Shown: positions 39,127 to 48,109, numbered from the stretch's first letter. The stretch: 64,000 nucleotides of DNA from Streptomyces xanthophaeus (GCF_000725805.1 NZ_JOFT01000014.1:310001-374000), one strand, 5' to 3'. Notes: generated by a model from the letters alone, not told the origin. Numbers and translations are program-made.

Positions 39127-39378
39127 GGTGGTGACTCCCATGGGTGAGATGCGGCGGAATGACGCCCGCCCTGCGGGTGGGGGAGGGCGTTGCTGGGAGC
39201 AGCGTAAGACCTGCGGGGCGCGTGCGGTTGACCTGTCCGGGGATCGGAACCCTCCCGGAGTACGAGGGCCCCGTCCGGGCCCCGTCCGGGGCCCGCACGG
39301 GCGGGCCGGGGCGAAGGCGCGGGCGGGCAACAGGGCCCCGGAGGTGAACCCGGCCCTTCGAAGGGGCAGTACGAGAGC

Positions 39379-40233
39379 GTGAGCGAATCCCCTGACCCGC
39401 TGCTGCCCGCCGCACGCTCGGCGCCGACCGTCCCCTACGCCTCCTACCTGCGCGTCTACGAGCCCCTGGCGGCCTTCCCGGAGCCGGAGCGCACGCACTG
39501 GGCCGACTACGCCCGGCGCGAGGTGACCCCGACGGCCCAGGACGAACTGCGCCGCTCGCTGGCGGACCTGGTCCGGGTGCCCGTGGTGGGGGTGCCGGCC
39601 CAGGAGAGCGCGGACGCCTTCACCGCCGAGGTGGGCGGGGTGCTGCTGGTCTGCCCGTGGCGCACCAGGCTGCGCGGCTGGCTCGCGCTCCAGGAGCTCG
39701 TGGAGTGGTTCCCCGCCCCGGTGCTGGACGCCGCCCTCCCACCGGTGGTGCGCCGGCAGGCGGCCGAGGACTACGAGCGCTGGCGCGAGCGGAACCCGGA
39801 CGCGCGCCCCTGGATCCGTACGGGGGTGTGGCAGGTGCCGCTGCGCTGGTTCGTGCTGTTCGCGGACGAGGAGCGGGAGTACCTGCCGGGCGAACGCCTG
39901 CGCTACCGGACGCCGATGGTGCAGGCGAGGCGGCGCCTGGCCCGGGGCCTGCGGACGCTGCGGGAGGCGGAGGGCTACGGGATGCTCGCCGAGGGGCTGG
40001 TGGAGGTCGGCAGCTGGCTGGAGGAGTTCCACCCGCGTTCGATGGTCGAGCTCGACTACGGCGGGCTGCTCCACGCCCTCCCGGCGGACCGGCTGGCGGC
40101 CGACCGCTCGGCCAAGGACCTGGCGACGGGGCTCGCGGCCCTGCGGTCCGGGGACGCGGCGGGGGCGGCCGAGACGTACGAGGAGCTGGCGGAGCGCTGG
40201 CGGGCGGTCCGGGAGCGGCTCTTCGCGAACTAG
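39379..40233 (+). CDS. conserved hypothetical protein
   Basis: A 284-residue soluble protein. The front half is '[21 protein letters not shown]' and '[20 protein letters not shown]'. The middle has '[20 protein letters not shown]' and '[18 protein letters not shown]', and the end a TPR-like helix pair ([17 protein letters not shown]). No catalytic motif is visible and I do not recognise a named family, though the gene is familiar between vdh and bldC in streptomycetes. It starts at the GTG at 39379; no Shine-Dalgarno is evident. Confidence 0.8.
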   Translation: MSESPDPLLPAARSAPTVPYASYLRVYEPLAAFPEPERTHWADYARREVTPTAQDELRRSLADLVRVPVVGVPAQESADAFTAEVGGVLLVCPWRTRLRGWLALQELVEWFPAPVLDAALPPVVRRQAAEDYERWRERNPDARPWIRTGVWQVPLRWFVLFADEEREYLPGERLRYRTPMVQARRRLARGLRTLREAEGYGMLAEGLVEVGSWLEEFHPRSMVELDYGGLLHALPADRLAADRSAKDLATGLAALRSGDAAGAAETYEELAERWRAVRERLFAN

Positions 40234-40249
40234 GGACGGCTTGCACCCG

Positions 40250-40289
40250 ATCCGGGTGATCTCGCCGGAGTAGCGAAGCTCACCCGGAT
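40250..40289. repeat. 10-bp inverted repeat with a third half-site
   Basis: ATCCGGGTGA (40250-40259) and TCACCCGGAT (40280-40289) are a perfect inverted repeat with a 20-base spacer. A further CACCCG at 40244-40249 can pair with CGGGTG at 40253-40258, so two hairpins exclude each other. It lies just after the stop of the gene at 39379-40233 and may act as its terminator or as an operator cluster. Confidence 0.6.
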
Positions 40290-40571
40290 AAGGTCCCGGC
40301 TACCCGGAACGTACCGTTGCGTATCGGTCGATCGGCCACAACTGGCTGATCAGCGCCTTGATCACTACATTTGGGCCCTAGTACCAGGACCTACGTCCCG
40401 ATACGGGCCATTGGCCCAAGCGTGACGGACCGCACTAACTACACCCTTGCGCCCTTCCCCTACCCTCGTGCCAAAATAGGACAAGGAGTCCGGGGAGGGT
40501 TCCTTCCGTCCAACTAAGGGCGGAATGCTCGGCATTGCGCTCTACGGGGGGTCTGACGACTCCTGATCGCT

Positions 40572-40590
40572 CTGTGACTGATCGTCACAG
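40572..40590. promoter_or_regulatory. candidate BldD box upstream of bldC
   Basis: CTGTGAC-TGATC-GTCACAG, a perfect 7-bp dyad. The core GTGA-n7-TCAC fits the BldD consensus GTGA(n)TCAC, and bldC belongs to the known BldD regulon in S. coelicolor. It also resembles Crp-type sites, but with a spacer one base too long. Confidence 0.55.
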
Positions 40591-40792
40591 TGGGGTGACT
40601 GTCCGTTATGGGGCGGTCCATCGGCTTCCGCCGCTGATGAACACCTCGGAGGGCAATTCCGTCGGTTTGGCCCTTGGGGCTGGACGGATGGTGTAGTTGT
40701 AGTGCCGAGGACAAGCCGTTCGTCCTATAACCGACTCGGCCCGCGTATGTCCATTTCGGGCACCGCGGGCCAAGGTGCAGAATTTAGAGGAA

Positions 40793-40814
40793 AGAACCGA
40801 GATGGTTCGGTTCT
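40793..40814 (+). promoter_or_regulatory. hairpin in the bldC leader
   Basis: AGAACCGA (40793-40800) pairs with TCGGTTCT (40807-40814) around GATGGT. The stem ends five bases before the GAGGAGG ribosome site and could affect translation or mRNA stability. Confidence 0.5.
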
Positions 40815-40830
40815 CCCGAGGAGGCCGCTC

Positions 40831-41037
40831 ATGACCGCTCGCACCCCTGATGCCGAGCCGCTGCTGACCCCGGCTGAGGTTGCCACGATGTTCCGCGTGG
40901 ACCCGAAGACGGTCACCCGCTGGGCCAAGGCTGGCAAGCTCACGTCCATCCGCACCCTGGGTGGACACCGCCGTTACCGCGAGGCTGAGGTTCGCGCACT
41001 GCTCGCGGGAATTCCGCAGCAGCGCAGCGAGGCCTGA
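40831..41037 (+). CDS. bldC: developmental regulator BldC
   Basis: A 68-residue MerR-like winged helix-turn-helix DNA-binding protein without an effector domain: MTARTPDAEPLLTPAEVATM, then FRVDPKTVTRWAKAGKLTSI and RTLGGHRRYREAEVRALL. In Streptomyces it delays entry into development and binds direct repeats cooperatively. Length and sequence are those of BldC. The ATG at 40831 has GAGGAGG at good spacing. A long upstream region and a strong terminator isolate it as a single-gene unit. Confidence 0.98.
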   Translation: MTARTPDAEPLLTPAEVATMFRVDPKTVTRWAKAGKLTSIRTLGGHRRYREAEVRALLAGIPQQRSEA

Positions 41038-41145
41038 GGCCTCGTAACACCCCGCTTTAAAGGGTTTATGTCGGGTCCCCCAATCCGATGAAACCTACAT
41101 AGCTTCAAACGACCGAGTCTGCCCCAACAGGCTCTTCAGTCGTTC

Positions 41146-41186
41146 GATCGCGCTGGACTCCGCCGGGTCCAGCGCGATCTTTTTTA
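41146..41186 (+). terminator. intrinsic terminator of bldC
   Basis: GATCGCGCTGGAC (41146-41158) pairs with GTCCAGCGCGATC (41167-41179), followed directly by TTTTTTAT. It is the best intrinsic terminator in the window. Confidence 0.95.
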
Positions 41187-41639
41187 TGCCCAGGTCAGAG
41201 CGGTGGGGCTGGTTCCGGGTCCCCTGTCATGAGGGGGTACAATTGCACATATTAAATCGAGCGTGCGTATGAGTGCGATAAAAGTATGAGTCTCAAAAAC
41301 TCATGCGGTGACTCCCGTCACAGATGATCACTCTTGTATGCAGGGCAATGCACCCCGTAATGGGGACCTTCGGCCCGCACCGCATCATGCGAACGGGGGA
41401 TCCTCCGGTCCGGGGGCCGGGGTCGCCCAGGACGGCGACCCGATGCCCCTCCAGGGGCTCCAGACGGGCCCTCAGGGCGCGCGGGGAGGGATGCCGGAGC
41501 CTCGCGCGGGAGGGGGCGGCGGGGGCGGGGAGGAGCCCGGAAGGGCGAACGCGCGGCGCCCGGGGGGCCAACGGGCCCTGAACGGGGGCGGCGGGGGACG
41601 GCGGGCGACCGGGTTGCTCCCGTCCCCGGGAAACGCATC
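41187..41639. other. 453-base region without supported gene; contains an AT-rich island
   Basis: Positions 41230-41335 are unusually AT-rich for this genome (for example CACATATTAAATCG and GATAAAAGTATGAG). They contain the dyad ATGAGT-n7-ACTCAT at 41286-41304 and two copies of a GTATGAGT-like motif. From about 41390 the composition becomes extremely GC-rich with no convincing reading frame. No tRNA, transposase or attachment duplication is seen. Confidence 0.55.
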
Positions 41640-41669
41640 AGGGCCCGCATCCCTGGGGATGCGGGCCCT
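41640..41669 (-). terminator. terminator downstream of tRNA-Asp copy 1
   Basis: GGGCCCGCATCC pairs with GGATGCGGGCCC around CTGG-type loop bases. On the minus strand it is followed by GATGCGTTT. Confidence 0.8.
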
Positions 41670-41679
41670 GATGTTGCTG

Positions 41680-41753
41680 CGAACCTGACGGGACTTGAAC
41701 CCGCGACCTCCACCTTGACAGGGTGGCGAGCTAACCAACTGCTCCACAGGTCC
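41680..41753 (-). tRNA. tRNA-Asp (anticodon GTC), copy 1
   Basis: 74 nt: acceptor GGACCTG/CAGGTTC with a G-U pair at 2-71, discriminator G, anticodon loop CTGTCAA between CCACC and GGTGG, T loop TTCAAGT. Identical to the copy at 48206-48279. CCA is not encoded. Confidence 0.96.
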
Positions 41754-41823
41754 TCGATTTGCGGCCGACTGCTTGGCTGCGAATCACACTGTACAGCAGC
41801 TCAGGGGGTGCGGTCGAACCCGA

Positions 41824-44800
41824 TCACGGGGCCGCCGCATCCACCGCCTTCACGATCCGCTTGTCCGAGATCGGGTACGCCGTGCCGAGCGCGTGGGCGA
41901 AGTAGCTGACCCGGAGTTCCTCGATCATCCAGCGGATGTCGGTCACCGTGGACGGGACCGGCCGGCCCTTGGGGAGCTGCTCCAGCAGCCAGGCGTACTC
42001 GTCCTGCATCTCGTGGACCTTCTCCATGCGCGTGGTGTCGCGCTGGACGCCCGTGGGCATCTGCTGGAGCCGCCGGTCGGCCGCCACCAGGTAGCGCATC
42101 AGGTCCGCCAGCCTGCGTACGCCGGTCAGGGTGACGAACCCGGCCGGTACGAGCGCCGCGAGCTGCGTCTTCACGTCCTGGAGGTTCGCGACCAGGGCGA
42201 GGCTGCTGGTGGCCTTCAGCCGCCGTTCGCAGGACTGCCAGGCGGCCAGCACCTGCTGCACCTGCTGCACCGTGCGCACGGTGGCGTCCACCAGGTCGGC
42301 CCGTACGGCCTCGTAGAGCTTGCGGAAGCCCGCCTCGTCCCACGCCGGCCCGCCGTGGTCGGCGATCAGCTTGTCGGCCGCCGCCGTGGCGCAGTCGTCG
42401 AACAGCGCCTGGATGGAGCCGTGCGGGTTCCTGGACAGGGCCAGCTTCTGCTGGTTGCTCAGGTGGTCCGAGGCGAACTTCGCCGGGTTCACCGGGATGT
42501 TCAGCAGGATCAGCTTCCGGGTGCCCAGCCACATCGCCTGCTGCTGCTCGGCCTCGGTGTCGAAGAGCCGTACGGACACGGTCGTGCCCTGGTCCACGAG
42601 CGCCGGGTACGCCTTCACCGGCTGGCCGGCCCGCCGGGTCTCGAAGACCTTGTCCAGCGTGCCGATCGTCCAGTCGGTCAGCCCGGTCCGCTCCACCGAC
42701 TCCCCGCCCGCCCGCTCGGCGGTGGCCGCCGCGGCCTTCGACAGGGCCTGGCGGGCCTTGGGCTTCAGCTGCAGGCGCAGGGCCTCCAGGTCCTTGGCCT
42801 CGGCGAGGTTCTTGCGCCGCTCGTCGACGATCCGGAAGGTGATCTTCAGATGGTCCGGGATGCGGGTCAGGTCGAAGTCCTCGGCCGACACCGGCACTCC
42901 GACCATCCGCTGGAGCTCGCGCGCCAGGGTGACGTGCAGGGGCTCCTGGAGCGGGTGCGACGTGGCCAGGAAGCGGGAGGCGAAGTTCGGCGCGGGCACG
43001 TAGTGCCGGCGGATCGGCTTGGGCAGCGAGCGGATCAGCTCGGTGACCACCTCTTCGCGCAGCCCGGGGATCTGCCAGTCGAAGCCCTCGTCGGTGACCT
43101 GGTTGAGCACCTGGAGCGGGATGTGGACGGTCACGCCGTCCGCGTCCGCACCCGGCTCGAACTGGTAGGTCACCCGGAACTTCAGCGGGCCCTGCTGCCA
43201 GGAGTCCGGGTAGTCGGCCTTGGTGACCCCGGCCGCCTTCTCGGTGAGCAGCATCTCCCGCTCGAAGTCGAGGAGCTCGGGCTCCTCGCGCTTCTTGTGC
43301 TTCCACCAGGAGTCGAAGTGCGCCCCGGAGACCACGTGCTCGGGGATCTTCTCGTCGTAGAAGTCGAACAGGGTCTCGTCGTCCACCACGATGTCGCGGC
43401 GCCGGGCCCGGTTCTCCAGCTCCTCCACCTCGGTGAGGAGCTTGCGGTTGTCGGCGTAGAACTTGTGGTGGGTCCGCCAGTCGCCCTCGACCAGCGCGTT
43501 GCGGATGAACAGCTCGCGCGAGACCTCGGGGTCGATCCGGCCGTAGTTGATCTTCCGCTGGGCGACGATCGGTACGCCGTACAGCGTGACCTTCTCGTAC
43601 GCCATCACGGCGGCCTGGTCCTTCTCCCAGTGCGGCTCGCTGTAGGTGCGCTTGATCAGGTGCTGCGCGAGCGGCTCCACCCACTCCGGCTCCACCTTGG
43701 CGTTGACCCGGGCCCACAGCCGCGAGGTCTCCACCAGCTCCGCCGACATCAGGAACTTCGGCTGCTTCTTGAACAGCGCCGAGCCCGGGAAGACCGCGAA
43801 CTTCGCCGACCGGGCACCCAGGTACTCGTTCTTGTCCGTGTCCTTCAGGCCGATGTGCGAGAGCAGCCCGGCCAGCAGCGAGACGTGCACGCTGTGCTCG
43901 GGGGCGTCGGTCTCGTTGACGTGGATGCCCATGGTCTTGGCGACCGTGCGCAGCTGCGAGTAGATGTCCTGCCACTCGCGGATCCGCAGGAAGTTCAGGT
44001 ACTCCTGCTTGCACATCCGGCGGAAGGCGGAGGAGCCCCGCTCCTTCTGCTGCTCGCGGACGTAGCGCCACATGTTCAGGAAGGCCAGGAAGTCGCTGGT
44101 CTCGTCCTTGAAGCGGGCGTGGTTCTGGTCGGCCTGGGTCTGCTTGTCCGAGGGCCGCTCGCGCGGGTCCTGGATGGACAGGGCCGCTGCGATGACCATG
44201 ACCTCGCGGACGCAGTTGTTCTTGTCGGCCTCCACGACCATGCGGGCCAGGCGCGGGTCCACGGGCAGCTGGGAGAGCTTGCGGCCCATCGGGGTGAGCC
44301 GCTTGCTGTGGTCCTTCTCCGCCGGGTCCAGGGCGCCGAGCTCCTGGAGCAGCTGCACGCCGTCGCGGATGTTGCGGTGGTCCGGCGGGTCGATGAAGGG
44401 GAACTTCTCGATCTCGCCGAGGCCGGCCGCGGTCATCTGGAGGATGACGGAGGCCAGGTTCGTGCGCAGGATCTCCGCGTCGGTGAACTCGGGCCGGGTG
44501 GTGAAGTCGGCCTCGGAGTAGAGCCGGATGCAGATGCCGTCGCTGGTGCGCCCGCAGCGGCCCTTGCGCTGGTTGGCGCTGGCCTGGGAGATCCGTTCGA
44601 TGGGCAGCCGCTGCACCTTGGTGCGGTGGCTGTAGCGGGAGATCCGGGCGGTGCCCGGGTCGATCACGTACTTGATGCCCGGGACGGTGAGGGAGGTCTC
44701 GGCGACGTTGGTCGCGAGGACGATCCGACGGCCGGTGTGCTGCTGGAACACCCGGTGCTGCTCGGCGTGCGAGAGCCGCGCGTACAGGGGGAGCACCTCG

Positions 44801-45762
44801 GTGAAGCGGAGGTTGCGCTTGTTCAGGGCGTCCGCCGTGTCGCGGATCTCGCGCTCGCCGGAGAGGAAGACCAGGATGTCGCCCGGCCCCTCGGACTGGA
44901 GTTCGTCCACGGCCTCGCAGATCGCGGTGATCTGGTCCCGGTCGGAGTCCGCCGCGTCCGTGCCGTCGCCGTCCTCCTCCAGCAGCGGCCGGTAGCGGAC
45001 CTCCACCGGGTACGTACGTCCGCTGACCTCGACGATCGGCGCGTCGCCGAAGTGCCGGGAGAACCGCTGCGGGTCGATCGTCGCCGAGGTGATGACGACC
45101 TTCAGGTCGGGACGCTTGGGCAGCAGCGTGGCCAGGTAGCCGAGCAGGAAGTCGATGTTCAGGGACCGCTCGTGGGCCTCGTCGATGATGATCGTGTCGT
45201 AGGCGCGCAGCTCGCGGTCCGTCTGGATCTCGGCGAGCAGGATGCCGTCGGTCATCAGCTTCACGAAGGTCGCGTCCTGGTCCACCTGGTCGGTGAACCG
45301 GACCTTCCAGCCGACGGTCTGGCCGATCTCGGACTTCAGCTCCTCGGCGATCCGCTCCGCGACCGTGCGGGCGGCGATCCGGCGGGGCTGGGTGTGCCCG
45401 ATCATGCCCCGGACGCCCCGGCCCAGCTCCATGCAGATCTTGGGGATCTGCGTGGTCTTGCCGGAACCCGTCTCGCCCGCGACGATCACGACCTGGTGGT
45501 CGCGTATCGCCTCGGCGATCTCGTCCTTCTTCTGGCTGACGGGCAGGTTCTCGGGATACGTGACCTCCGGCATCCGCGAGGCACGGCCGGCCAGTCGCGC
45601 GGCGGCCTTCTCGGCCTCCGCGGCGATCTCGTCGAGCACGGCCTGCTTGGCCTCGGGCTTGCGGATGCGGCGGGCGCCCTCGAGGCGGCGGCCGAGGCGG
45701 TGCGCGTCACGGAGGGAGAGCTCACCGAGAAGCGTCTGCAGGGCAGCGAAGGAATTAGACAT
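41824..45762 (-). CDS. hrpA: ATP-dependent RNA helicase HrpA
   Basis: A 1312-residue DEAH-box helicase. Motif I GETGSGKT is at 96-103, motif II DEAH at 194-197, SAT at about 219-221, and the motif VI region 'QRKGRCGRTSDGICIRLYSE' is present. The ratchet/HA2 and OB-fold regions and the long C-terminal DUF3418 region ('LEALRLQLKPKARQALSKAA') give the full HrpA length. In E. coli HrpA rescues stalled ribosomes; here the role is inferred. The start is the ATG at 45762. Confidence 0.95.
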   Translation of the reverse strand: MSNSFAALQTLLGELSLRDAHRLGRRLEGARRIRKPEAKQAVLDEIAAEAEKAAARLAGRASRMPEVTYPENLPVSQKKDEIAEAIRDHQVVIVAGETGSGKTTQIPKICMELGRGVRGMIGHTQPRRIAARTVAERIAEELKSEIGQTVGWKVRFTDQVDQDATFVKLMTDGILLAEIQTDRELRAYDTIIIDEAHERSLNIDFLLGYLATLLPKRPDLKVVITSATIDPQRFSRHFGDAPIVEVSGRTYPVEVRYRPLLEEDGDGTDAADSDRDQITAICEAVDELQSEGPGDILVFLSGEREIRDTADALNKRNLRFTEVLPLYARLSHAEQHRVFQQHTGRRIVLATNVAETSLTVPGIKYVIDPGTARISRYSHRTKVQRLPIERISQASANQRKGRCGRTSDGICIRLYSEADFTTRPEFTDAEILRTNLASVILQMTAAGLGEIEKFPFIDPPDHRNIRDGVQLLQELGALDPAEKDHSKRLTPMGRKLSQLPVDPRLARMVVEADKNNCVREVMVIAAALSIQDPRERPSDKQTQADQNHARFKDETSDFLAFLNMWRYVREQQKERGSSAFRRMCKQEYLNFLRIREWQDIYSQLRTVAKTMGIHVNETDAPEHSVHVSLLAGLLSHIGLKDTDKNEYLGARSAKFAVFPGSALFKKQPKFLMSAELVETSRLWARVNAKVEPEWVEPLAQHLIKRTYSEPHWEKDQAAVMAYEKVTLYGVPIVAQRKINYGRIDPEVSRELFIRNALVEGDWRTHHKFYADNRKLLTEVEELENRARRRDIVVDDETLFDFYDEKIPEHVVSGAHFDSWWKHKKREEPELLDFEREMLLTEKAAGVTKADYPDSWQQGPLKFRVTYQFEPGADADGVTVHIPLQVLNQVTDEGFDWQIPGLREEVVTELIRSLPKPIRRHYVPAPNFASRFLATSHPLQEPLHVTLARELQRMVGVPVSAEDFDLTRIPDHLKITFRIVDERRKNLAEAKDLEALRLQLKPKARQALSKAAAATAERAGGESVERTGLTDWTIGTLDKVFETRRAGQPVKAYPALVDQGTTVSVRLFDTEAEQQQAMWLGTRKLILLNIPVNPAKFASDHLSNQQKLALSRNPHGSIQALFDDCATAAADKLIADHGGPAWDEAGFRKLYEAVRADLVDATVRTVQQVQQVLAAWQSCERRLKATSSLALVANLQDVKTQLAALVPAGFVTLTGVRRLADLMRYLVAADRRLQQMPTGVQRDTTRMEKVHEMQDEYAWLLEQLPKGRPVPSTVTDIRWMIEELRVSYFAHALGTAYPISDKRIVKAVDAAAP

Positions 45763-45873
45763 ACCTGATCGAGGATCTCACCTGGGCCCTCCGGGTGGCG
45801 AACGCATTAGTGGGGTGGACCCGTACCATTTCGGGACGAGTCCCCCGACCGCTTTCCGTGAGAGGCCCCACGT

Positions 45874-46347
45874 ATGCCCAGCAGCACGTGCCGTAGCGGT
45901 CTGCGGTGGCTGCGGGCGGCGGTTCCGGCCGTGCTGGCACTGCTCGCGGTGCTGCTGGCCGCACCGGTCCAGGCGGCGGCTCCGGGGAAGGGCCCGGTGG
46001 CGCCTGCGGCCCCGGCCGCCGCGCTGACCCTCGTGACTCCGGCTGCGCTGACCTCGGTGACTCCGGCCGCGGTGACCCCGGCCGCCCCGGCCGGCGCCCC
46101 GGCCGTCGCGTCCGCCCCGTCCGCGTTCTCCGACGGCAGTGGTCCCTCCTGCGCCCCCGCCGCCCCGGACCGCGACGGGCCTCCCGCGGTCCCGCCGCGC
46201 ACCGGGGGCGAGCACGCGCAGCTCCCGCCCGCCCGGCCGGCGCCGGAGGGGGTCCGCCCGCAGGGGACCGCGCCCGTACGGGTCCTCGTGCGCGGGCCCG
46301 ACCGGCCCGCGCCCGGCCCGGTGGAGCTCTCCGTGCTGCGGGTCTAG
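45874..46347 (+). CDS. secreted Pro/Ala-rich protein
   Basis: A 157-residue protein with an N-terminal signal peptide (RWLRAAVPAVLALLAVLLAAPVQA region, cleavage near residue 35). The rest is Ala/Pro/Val-rich with a short internal repeat (LTLVTPAALTSVTPAAVTPAA) and one Cys. There is no recognisable domain. It is followed by a DsbA/CcdA pair, so it may belong to the same unit, but the coding assignment rests on the signal peptide and frame only. The ATG at 45874 has a weak GAGAGG upstream. Confidence 0.55.
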   Translation: MPSSTCRSGLRWLRAAVPAVLALLAVLLAAPVQAAAPGKGPVAPAAPAAALTLVTPAALTSVTPAAVTPAAPAGAPAVASAPSAFSDGSGPSCAPAAPDRDGPPAVPPRTGGEHAQLPPARPAPEGVRPQGTAPVRVLVRGPDRPAPGPVELSVLRV

Positions 46348-46458
46348 GAGAACCGGTTCACCCACCGGCCGGACCCGCCCTTCCCGCATCCCCCGGACCC
46401 ACCGGACCCACCGGACCCGGACCCGCGGCCCCACGGAACCTCTGGAGAACGCACCCGA

Positions 46459-47217
46459 ATGTCGCCCTCCCCTTCTTCTTCCCCGTCCCCTTCCTCCCCC
46501 CGCCGGACCTTCCTGATCTGCGCCGGGGTGGCCGTCGCGGCCGTCACCCTCGGCCTCGTCTCCTGGCAGGCCACCGCCCCCGCCGACAAGGACGCCGGCG
46601 GCTTCGTCGGCTCCGGCTCCGGCCCCGCCTCCTCGGCCGCCCCGCGCACCGACCCCGCTGCCGAACTCAAGGCGCTGGCCCGCCGCGAGCCCGGCGACAA
46701 GCTCGCCCTCGGCCGCGCCGACGCCCCCGTCGTCCTGATCGAGTACTCCGACTTCAAGTGCGGCTACTGCGGCAAGTTCGCCCGGGACACCGAACCCGAA
46801 CTGGTGAAGAAGTACGTCGACGAGGGCACCCTGCGCATCGAGTGGCGCAACTTCCCGATCTTCGGCGCCGAGTCCGAGGCCGCCGCCAAGGCCGCCTGGG
46901 CGGCGGGCCGCCAGGACCGCTTCGCGCAGTTCCACGCGGCCGCATACGCCGACGGGGCCAAGGAGAAGGGCTTCGGCGAAGCGCGCCTGGCCGAGCTGGC
47001 CCAGCAGGCCGGCGTGCCCGACCTGGAGCGCTTCAAGGCCGACATGGCCGGGGAAGAGGCCGCGGCGGCCCTGCAGAAGGACCAGGAGGAGGGGTACCGG
47101 ATCGGCGTCACTTCCACCCCCTCCTTCCTGATCAACGGCAAGCCCATCGCGGGCGCCCAGCCCCTCAGCGCCTTCACGGCCGCCATCGCCCAGGCCAAGG
47201 CCGCGGCGCAGCGGTGA
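46459..47217 (+). CDS. DsbA-family thiol-disulfide oxidoreductase
   Basis: A 252-residue exported thioredoxin-fold protein. A Ser/Pro-rich head and a membrane anchor (about 16-36) precede the catalytic domain. The active site is C101-G-Y-C104 in 'VVLIEYSDFKCGYCGKFARD', and the cis-proline is in 'VTSTPSFLING'. It forms or transfers disulfides in exported proteins. The stop overlaps the start of the CcdA-like gene (GTGA), so the two are coupled and CcdA is the likely electron donor. Confidence 0.92.
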   Translation: MSPSPSSSPSPSSPRRTFLICAGVAVAAVTLGLVSWQATAPADKDAGGFVGSGSGPASSAAPRTDPAAELKALARREPGDKLALGRADAPVVLIEYSDFKCGYCGKFARDTEPELVKKYVDEGTLRIEWRNFPIFGAESEAAAKAAWAAGRQDRFAQFHAAAYADGAKEKGFGEARLAELAQQAGVPDLERFKADMAGEEAAAALQKDQEEGYRIGVTSTPSFLINGKPIAGAQPLSAFTAAIAQAKAAAQR

Positions 47218-48068
47218 ACGGCATCGGATACCTGGCCGCCCTGATGGGCGGCCTGCTCGCACTGCTCAGCCCGTGCAGCGCACTGCTGCTGCCCGCCTTC
47301 TTCGCGTACTCGATCGACTCCGCCTCGCGCCTGCTGGCGCGGACCGGGATCTTCTACGCGGGCCTCGCCAGCACCCTCGTACCGCTGGGGGCGGCCGGCT
47401 CGTACGCCGGGCGGTTCTTCCACAGCAACCGCGACGAGCTGGTGCTGGCGGGCGGCTGGCTGATCATCGTGCTCGGCTGCGCGCAGGTACTGGGCCTGGG
47501 CTTCGCCTCGAAGCGGATCGCGGAGCTCTCGGGCCGGATCCGGCCGACGACCGCCCTGTCGGTGTACGCGCTCGGCGCGGTCTACGGCCTGGCGGGCTTC
47601 TGCGCGGGCCCGATCCTGGGCAGCGTCCTGACGGTGGCGGCGGTCAGCGGCAGCCCGGTCTACGGCGGCCTGCTGCTGGCCGTCTACGCACTGGGGATGG
47701 CCGTACCGCTGTTCGTGCTGGCCTTGCTGTGGGAACGGTTCGGGCTGGGCCGCAGGCGCTGGCTGCGCGGCCGGGCCTTCACGGTGGGCCGCCTCGAACT
47801 GCACACCACCTCGCTGCTGTCCGGGCTGTTCTTCATCACCCTGGGCGTGCTGTTCCTGGTCTACGACGGGGCGAGCGCGCTGCCGGGGCTGCTGGACGTG
47901 GACGACTCGTTCGCCGTGGAGCAGTGGGTGCGGTCCTTCGCGGACGCGGTGCCGGACTGGGCGCTGCTGGGCCTGGTCGCCGCGGGGGCCACGGCCGTCG
48001 GCCTGGTGCAGTGGCGGCGCCGGGCCCGGTCCACGGAACCTGCCGGACCGGCGGCGGAGGCGGAGTAA
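47214..48068 (+). CDS. CcdA/DsbD-type thiol electron transporter
   Basis: A 284-residue membrane protein with about six helices. It carries the two redox Cys of the family in 'LSPCSALLLPAFFAY' and 'LAGFCAGPILGSVL', placed in helices 1 and 4. It moves electrons from cytoplasmic thioredoxin to exported thiol proteins, here presumably the DsbA-like partner. The GTG at 47214 overlaps the dsbA-like stop by four bases. No cytochrome c maturation genes are nearby, so the partner is more likely the DsbA protein than a cytochrome system. Confidence 0.9.
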   Translation: MNGIGYLAALMGGLLALLSPCSALLLPAFFAYSIDSASRLLARTGIFYAGLASTLVPLGAAGSYAGRFFHSNRDELVLAGGWLIIVLGCAQVLGLGFASKRIAELSGRIRPTTALSVYALGAVYGLAGFCAGPILGSVLTVAAVSGSPVYGGLLLAVYALGMAVPLFVLALLWERFGLGRRRWLRGRAFTVGRLELHTTSLLSGLFFITLGVLFLVYDGASALPGLLDVDDSFAVEQWVRSFADAVPDWALLGLVAAGATAVGLVQWRRRARSTEPAGPAAEAE

Positions 48069-48072
48069 CCAC

Positions 48073-48103
48073 AGAAGGCCCCGTCCGATGGACGGGGCCT
48101 TCT
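48073..48103. terminator. bidirectional terminator between ccdA-like gene and tRNA-Phe
   Basis: AAGGCCCCGTCC (48075-48086) pairs with GGACGGGGCCTT (48090-48101). It serves the redox operon on the plus strand and the tRNA cluster on the minus strand. Confidence 0.85.
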
Positions 48104-48109
48104 TGATGG

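Larger units (their letters stand above)
40234..40830. other. 597-base upstream region of bldC
   Basis: No gene is supported on either strand. Contents, in order: a CACCCGG-type inverted repeat (40250-40289); a moderately AT-rich stretch (40360-40480) with TACACC and CTACCC; a GTGA/TCAC dyad (40572-40590); and a hairpin directly before the bldC ribosome site (40793-40814). The length and number of dyads suggest complex control of bldC. Confidence 0.6.

Noticed and set aside
40572..40590. Crp-type operator upstream of bldC
   Set aside because: TGTGA and TCACA are separated by seven bases instead of six; the dyad fits a BldD box better.
41318..41747. Overlapping Pro/Arg/Gly-rich frames between bldC and tRNA-Asp
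   Set aside because: They run through a terminator or tRNA, have no recognisable domain, and their extreme composition explains the lack of stop codons.
41773..45768. A 1331-codon frame opposite hrpA
   Set aside because: Shadow of a complete DEAH helicase; composition follows the complement of hrpA codons.
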